Shown piece by piece: positions 60,483 to 64,000 of a DNA stretch of 64,000 bases. A program made the translations under genes and the position numbers. The notes under the pieces were generated by a model. The model did no database searches and was not told where the DNA came from. It saw nothing but the letters and a program-made list of their open reading frames with translations. Position 1 is the stretch's first letter. Each line of letters opens with the position of its first letter. The stretch comes from Solirubrobacterales bacterium (lineage in GTDB: Bacteria; Actinomycetota; Thermoleophilia; Solirubrobacterales; 70-9): NCBI GenBank assembly GCA_020438355.1, contig JAGQUT010000006.1, positions 88,817 through 152,816 of the forward strand, in the 5' to 3' direction.

Positions 60483-60632
60483 GTGCCCGCCAATTGGAGA
60501 ATCCTGATGATCGTGATCTGCGTCTTCCTGGTTGCTTCCGTGATCATCGGAACGGTTCAGCTGCTTTCCACGCCCAACGAGATTTTCGGGGCCGATTTTC
60601 AGGGACTTCCGAAGCAGGAGTTTCCCAGATAG
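60483..60632 (+). CDS. 49-residue single-pass membrane peptide
   Basis: GTG 60483 to TAG 60632. The translation opens MPANWRILMIVICVF, continues with LVASVIIGTVQLLS (together one membrane helix) and ends with a conserved-looking tail, FGADFQGLPKQEFPR. Third codon positions favour G/C. No Shine-Dalgarno site precedes the GTG. It lies between the divergent MBL gene and a Usp gene and has no counterpart I recognise. Probably real but unconfirmed. Confidence 0.5.
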   Translation: MPANWRILMIVICVFLVASVIIGTVQLLSTPNEIFGADFQGLPKQEFPR

Positions 60633-60713
60633 ACACAGTTTCCGTGTGATTCGCCTTTAGGGTCAACATCCGGAGATAGGATGGCCTTGACCGCCCACGA
60701 CGATCGGAGACCA

Positions 60714-61163
60714 ATGTCCCTGTTCAAGCGCATAGTTGTCGGTACCGACGGATCGGACTCGGCCCGCGAAGCGATTCGTCAGGCGGCCGAGATCGCACGC
60801 ATGTCCGGAGCAAGGCTGGATGTCGTCAGTGCTTACGAGCCCGTCCCGGACCGGCGGAGCCAGGAGGAAGCGAGTGGAGCTCCCGCCGACGTAGCCCACG
60901 AATTCGGTCCCCGGGAGGACGTCAACTTCGCCCTGGACGGTGCCGCATCCATTGCCGCCGATTTCGGGGTCGAGACCACGCCTCACCCGATGGACGGCGA
61001 CCCCGCCGACGCGATCCTCAAGGTCGCCGAGGATGTGGAGGCGGACCTGATCGTGGTCGGCAACAAGGGAATGACTGGCGCCCGACGGTTCCTGCTCGGA
61101 TCTGTGCCGAACAAGGTTTCGCATCACGCTCCGTGCAGCGTGTTCATCGCCCGCACCACCTGA
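60714..61163 (+). CDS. Universal stress protein (single UspA domain)
   Basis: 149 residues from ATG 60714 (MSLFKRIVVGTDGSDSAREAIRQAAEIARMSG), with GGAGA just upstream; an ATG at 60681 in the same frame also has a ribosome-like sequence. The ATP-binding segment GNKGMTGARRFLLGSVPNKVSHHAPCSVFI is intact, so ATP binding is expected. One base separates its stop from the sirtuin start. Confidence 0.94.
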   Translation: MSLFKRIVVGTDGSDSAREAIRQAAEIARMSGARLDVVSAYEPVPDRRSQEEASGAPADVAHEFGPREDVNFALDGAASIAADFGVETTPHPMDGDPADAILKVAEDVEADLIVVGNKGMTGARRFLLGSVPNKVSHHAPCSVFIARTT

Positions 61164-61164
61164 A

Positions 61165-61911
61165 GTGAGTGAGGCCGCCGGCCGCCTGGCCGGGCTCATC
61201 TCCGAGTCTTCTTCGGTTGTCGCCCTGACCGGTGCCGGTATCTCGGTGCCGTCGGGCATCCCCGACTTTCGTTCTCCGGGGAGCGGCCTCTGGGAGAACG
61301 TGAACCCGATGGAGGTCGCCCACATCGACGCCTGGCGGAGTGACCCGGCCAGATTCTGGGATTTCTACGGCCAGCGCTTCGGCCTGTTGGCGAACTGCGA
61401 GCCGAACGGGGCCCACCGGGCCCTGGCCAGCCTCGAACGGTCAGGTCGACTCGAAGCGCTGCTCACCCAGAACATAGACATGCTTCACCAGAAGGCCGGT
61501 TCTGTGGAGGTCATCGAGCTTCACGGTTCGATCCGAACCTCTTCCTGCCTCAGCTGCGGGGAACAGGTCCCGCTCGAGGAGGCGATGGGGATGATCGAGG
61601 CAGCCGACGACGGCATCCCGCGCTGCCGCTGCGGCGAGCCGCTAAAGCCGGACGTGGTCCTGTTCGGGGAGATGCTCCCGAGCGATGCGATCGAGCGCGC
61701 TTTCGATCTCGCAGCCGGCGCTGACCTGCTGATCTGTATCGGGACATCGCTGGAGGTGTTTCCGGTCGCTTCCCTGCCGGCCGAAACGTTTGGGGCCGGA
61801 GGTCGGGTCGCATTGGTCACGCAGGGTCCGACGCCGTTTGATGACCGGGCCGTCGTGAAGCTGGACGGAGACGTTGAAGCGGAACTGACCGCCGTTCTCG
61901 GAGCCCTCTGA
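61165..61911 (+). CDS. cobB: NAD-dependent protein deacylase, Sir2 family
   Basis: 248 residues from GTG 61165. ALTGAGISVPSGIPDFRSPGSGLWE, TQNIDMLHQKAGSVEVIELHGS (catalytic His) and the four zinc cysteines in SSCLSCGE and RCRCGEPLKPDVVLFGE are present. ICIGTSLEVFPVASLP closes the Rossmann part. Removes acetyl or other acyl groups from lysines, consuming NAD; commonly regulates acetyl-CoA synthetase. Coupled to the Usp gene. Confidence 0.95.
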   Translation: MSEAAGRLAGLISESSSVVALTGAGISVPSGIPDFRSPGSGLWENVNPMEVAHIDAWRSDPARFWDFYGQRFGLLANCEPNGAHRALASLERSGRLEALLTQNIDMLHQKAGSVEVIELHGSIRTSSCLSCGEQVPLEEAMGMIEAADDGIPRCRCGEPLKPDVVLFGEMLPSDAIERAFDLAAGADLLICIGTSLEVFPVASLPAETFGAGGRVALVTQGPTPFDDRAVVKLDGDVEAELTAVLGAL

Positions 61912-61912
61912 G

Positions 61913-63415
61913 TCAGTCGGTGATGACGGCCGGGTTCGTGGCCCTGCCCAGGTTCACTATTCCGGAACCGAAACCGGAGGCAGGGTTTCCTTTCGCATAG
62001 CCCGGCAGCCTCGAGGTGGCCTTGAGTCGCTCGGCAACCCGACCGGGTCCGGTCCGGTCACCGAGCACACCAGAGGCGAGAACTGCCGCGGCCGCTCCCG
62101 CCACATGTGCCGCCGCCATCGAGGTGCCCACCCAGTCGGGTTCGATCCCGAACCAGCTGGGGTCCCGGGCGACCATCCCCAGCTGCATGATCGGCCGGTT
62201 TCGCGAAGTCCAGGGGCAGTTGCCGCGATCCGGGCCGCCGCCCGGTGCGGCGATGTCAATCTCGGAGCTCTCGAAGGTGTAGGAGGCGACGCAGCCCGAC
62301 TCGGTCGTTCCTCCAACCGAGATCACCCGGGGTGATGTCGCCGGAAGCGAGGGGCAGGACTCGTTGGGGATGTTGCCGGAGGAACCGACCATGATCACGC
62401 CCTTCTTCCAGGCTTCGTCCAGAGCCTGCTCGAGGGGTGGAACCGAAACTCCGCAGGCGAAGTTCAGTGACATGACCATGACCCTGACGTTGTTTCGGGT
62501 TGCCCAGCGGACCCCGGCGACGATGTCGGATGTGGACCCGTTCCCGTTTCGATCAAGCACCCTGACCGGCATCAGCTTCGACCGGTATGCGATTCCGGTG
62601 AGGGCCCTTCCGTTGTCGGTCTGCTCGCCGATTGTCATGGCCACATGGGTGCCGTGTCCGTAATGGTCGAGCGGAAGCCGGTCCTTCCCCACGAAGTCGT
62701 AGCCGGGCAAGAAACGGTTGGCTGCGACATCCGGGTTTCGACGGAACTTCCGGCCGTAGTTCCGGTATGCGATCCCGCTGTCGATCACTGCGATCCGGAC
62801 GCCAGCCGCCCCGGGCCGGCCAGCCTGCCGCAGGTTCTGCCAGGCGCGGACCACATTCATGCCACCCCGTGACTGAGGGCGGTCCGAAGGGAGGGAGGAG
62901 TTGCAGAAACTGAGGCAGGGGAGGAAGTTCCACTGCTTGGAGCGCCAACCACCCCAGCGGCCCTTTCGGCCAGGGTTTACCCCGCTGTCGTCCGGCAGCC
63001 AGCCGGACGAGCTGGCTATGTAGTTCGGGATCGCGTAGCTGACCTGCGGTGATTTCTCGATCCTCTCGGCCACGGCCCCTGGATCCGCGCTCGACGGGAT
63101 GTCAACCGTCTGTGGTGCGGCGGCTCCGGCATAGCCGACCAGCACTTCGCCGGCCACGGCTTCTGCTCCATTGTCGAGGGTGACGGTTTCCTGTCCTGCC
63201 ACGAGAAGGGCGGGGTCAGGTGCTTCTTCAGCCGGGGCGGAAGATGGCAGCATGGCGGTCGTCGCGACGAGGGCGACCAGCAGAGCGCCGGAAAGCGCGA
63301 TTCTGAGGTGGGCTGACTTGAGCAAGAAATGAGGCCGGGGGAAGTGCCTGTAAGTAAAGAACACCCGGAAACCCGTCAGGTTGCTGGAATGTCTTCCCCT
63401 TTCATCCCGGTCCAT
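61913..63415 (-). CDS. Secreted subtilisin-like serine protease (S8)
   Basis: 500 residues. An amino-terminal hydrophobic signal segment (LRIALSGALLVALVATTAML) follows a basic head of about 35 residues; the true start may be further in. A short prodomain (EVLVGYAGAA ... VSYAIPNYIAS) leads to the catalytic triad: VRIAVIDSGIAY (Asp), YGHGTHVAMTIGEQ (His) and WVGTSMAAAHVAGAAAAVLA (Ser). A Cys-containing insertion (NFLPCLSFCNSS) precedes the catalytic core. It shares a divergent start region with tadA. Confidence 0.93.
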   Translation of the reverse strand: MDRDERGRHSSNLTGFRVFFTYRHFPRPHFLLKSAHLRIALSGALLVALVATTAMLPSSAPAEEAPDPALLVAGQETVTLDNGAEAVAGEVLVGYAGAAAPQTVDIPSSADPGAVAERIEKSPQVSYAIPNYIASSSGWLPDDSGVNPGRKGRWGGWRSKQWNFLPCLSFCNSSLPSDRPQSRGGMNVVRAWQNLRQAGRPGAAGVRIAVIDSGIAYRNYGRKFRRNPDVAANRFLPGYDFVGKDRLPLDHYGHGTHVAMTIGEQTDNGRALTGIAYRSKLMPVRVLDRNGNGSTSDIVAGVRWATRNNVRVMVMSLNFACGVSVPPLEQALDEAWKKGVIMVGSSGNIPNESCPSLPATSPRVISVGGTTESGCVASYTFESSEIDIAAPGGGPDRGNCPWTSRNRPIMQLGMVARDPSWFGIEPDWVGTSMAAAHVAGAAAAVLASGVLGDRTGPGRVAERLKATSRLPGYAKGNPASGFGSGIVNLGRATNPAVITD

Positions 63416-63467
63416 GACTTACCCTGAGGCAGTGAACGCGGGACCGGACTCCGGAAACAACGGGAGC

Positions 63468-63917
63468 ATGCCTGGCGACGAGGAAATGATGCTCCTCGCG
63501 CTCGACGCCGCAAGGCGGGCTCAGGAGCATGGAGACGTTCCGATCGGCGCAGTTGTGGCCCATCACGGAACCCCGCTGGCGATGGCCGGAAACCGGCGGG
63601 AGATCGACCGTGATCCGACCGCGCATGCCGAATTGATCGTGATCCGGGAAGCGGCAGCCACACTCGGGGGCTGGCGACTGCCGGAAACCACGCTCTATGT
63701 GACGCTTGAGCCCTGCGCTATGTGTGCCGGCGCGATCGTCCTTGCACGGATTCCGAGAATCGTTTTCGGGGCCAGTGACCCGAAAGCAGGCGCGGCGGGC
63801 TCAATCATGAACATCCTCGATGATCCGGCTTTGAACCACCGCCCCCGGGTCGAGTCCGGTCTGATGGCAGAGGAGTGCGGCGGGCTATTGCGCCAGTTCT
63901 TCGCTTCCCGCCGCTGA
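63468..63917 (+). CDS. tadA: tRNA-specific adenosine deaminase TadA
   Basis: 149 residues from ATG 63468 (MPGDEEMMLLALDAARRAQEHGDVPIGAVV); the frame extends to 63381, but that would add a non-homologous head overlapping the protease start. The zinc site is TAHAELIVI (His53, Glu55) with EPCAMCAGAIV (Cys83, Cys86). Converts A34 to inosine in tRNA-Arg(ACG). It lies next to a probable tRNA gene at the window edge. Confidence 0.93.
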   Translation: MPGDEEMMLLALDAARRAQEHGDVPIGAVVAHHGTPLAMAGNRREIDRDPTAHAELIVIREAAATLGGWRLPETTLYVTLEPCAMCAGAIVLARIPRIVFGASDPKAGAAGSIMNILDDPALNHRPRVESGLMAEECGGLLRQFFASRR

Positions 63918-63931
63918 AGCCGGGTTGCCTG

Positions 63932-63955
63932 GTCGCCCCGCTCGGGCCGGGCGAC
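63932..63955. terminator. Hairpin between tadA and the tRNA
   Basis: GTCGCCC (63932-63938) pairs with GGGCGAC (63949-63955) around a ten-base loop. It separates two convergent genes, tadA on the plus strand and the probable tRNA on the minus strand, and could terminate either. Confidence 0.5.
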
Positions 63956-63967
63956 ACGCTGGTCTTA

Positions 63968-64000
63968 CGGAGGAGACGGTATTCGAACCCACGGTACCCC
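63968..64000 (-). tRNA. 3' end of a probable tRNA-Ser, partial
   Basis: The minus strand reads a T arm with loop TTCGAAT, then five bases of T stem, seven bases CTCCTCC and a discriminator G, the exact 5+7+1 spacing of a tRNA 3' end. The acceptor end CTCCTCCG and the upstream GGGGTACC (probably a long variable arm) fit tRNA-Ser. CCA is not encoded. The innermost T-stem pair is G-A instead of the invariant G53-C61 and the outer two are G-U type, so the gene is either divergent or a pseudogene. The 5' half is outside the window. Confidence 0.55.

Overview
The window is dense, GC-rich bacterial chromosome with short intergenic gaps; I found no gene-free stretch longer than about 200 bases. Codon use is strongly GC-biased, many starts are GTG or TTG, and several genes look leaderless. 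A secreted protein carries the [10 protein letters not shown] / [11 protein letters not shown] amino-terminal signature, which is typical of large paralogous families in Thermoleophilia (Solirubrobacterales). I therefore read this as an environmental actinobacterium of that group. No CRISPR array, insertion sequence, prophage or replication origin was seen.

Layout. 1-5 kb: tail of a carotenoid oxygenase, murB, a secreted calcium-repeat protein, an ECF sigma factor with an unusual membrane and Ser/Gly-rich tail, and an AraC regulator with a VOC protein. 5-13 kb: a flavoprotein, then two large secreted copper-type proteins and a small cupredoxin around an acyl-CoA carboxylase subunit. 12.5-20 kb: ThpR-like RNA phosphodiesterase (probable CTG start), a saccharopine-dehydrogenase-like reductase, LtrA, an OafA/SGNH acyltransferase, a double Usp protein and EttA. 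20-28.5 kb: a C1q-like surface protein, an SCP-x type thiolase, two DHA2 efflux pumps, a DsbA/FrnE oxidoreductase, a QsdR-like TetR regulator and a haloalkane dehalogenase. 28.7-32.5 kb: arylsulfotransferase, DUF4239 protein and a lipoprotein binding protein. 32.5-35.9 kb: a circularly permuted ATP-grasp, a C26 amidohydrolase and a YbdK-type carboxylate-amine ligase, forming one overlapping operon with the preceding two genes. 36-43.4 kb: xi-class GST, a membrane protein and two tandem secreted CocE/NonD hydrolases. 43.4-49.9 kb: ABC-2 exporter, two tandem family III CoA-transferases, rlmN and pyrophosphatase. 50-57 kb: oxidative pentose phosphate block (zwf, gnd, pgl, second zwf) enclosing a potassium channel and a cation/proton antiporter. 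57-64 kb: a large GT-C-like membrane protein, MBL hydrolase, a 49-residue membrane peptide, Usp, sirtuin, a subtilisin, tadA and the 3' end of a probable tRNA-Ser.

How the genes work together. The clearest functional units are the NADPH-generating pentose phosphate block and the CP-ATP-grasp/C26/YbdK operon, which looks like a small-peptide or amide-forming pathway of unknown product. A copper-protein set (6476-12540) combines PHM-like histidine motifs with a carboxy-terminal cupredoxin. The last two units are the best candidates for undescribed biology here. Annotations rest on motif and family recognition by eye; no database search was run.
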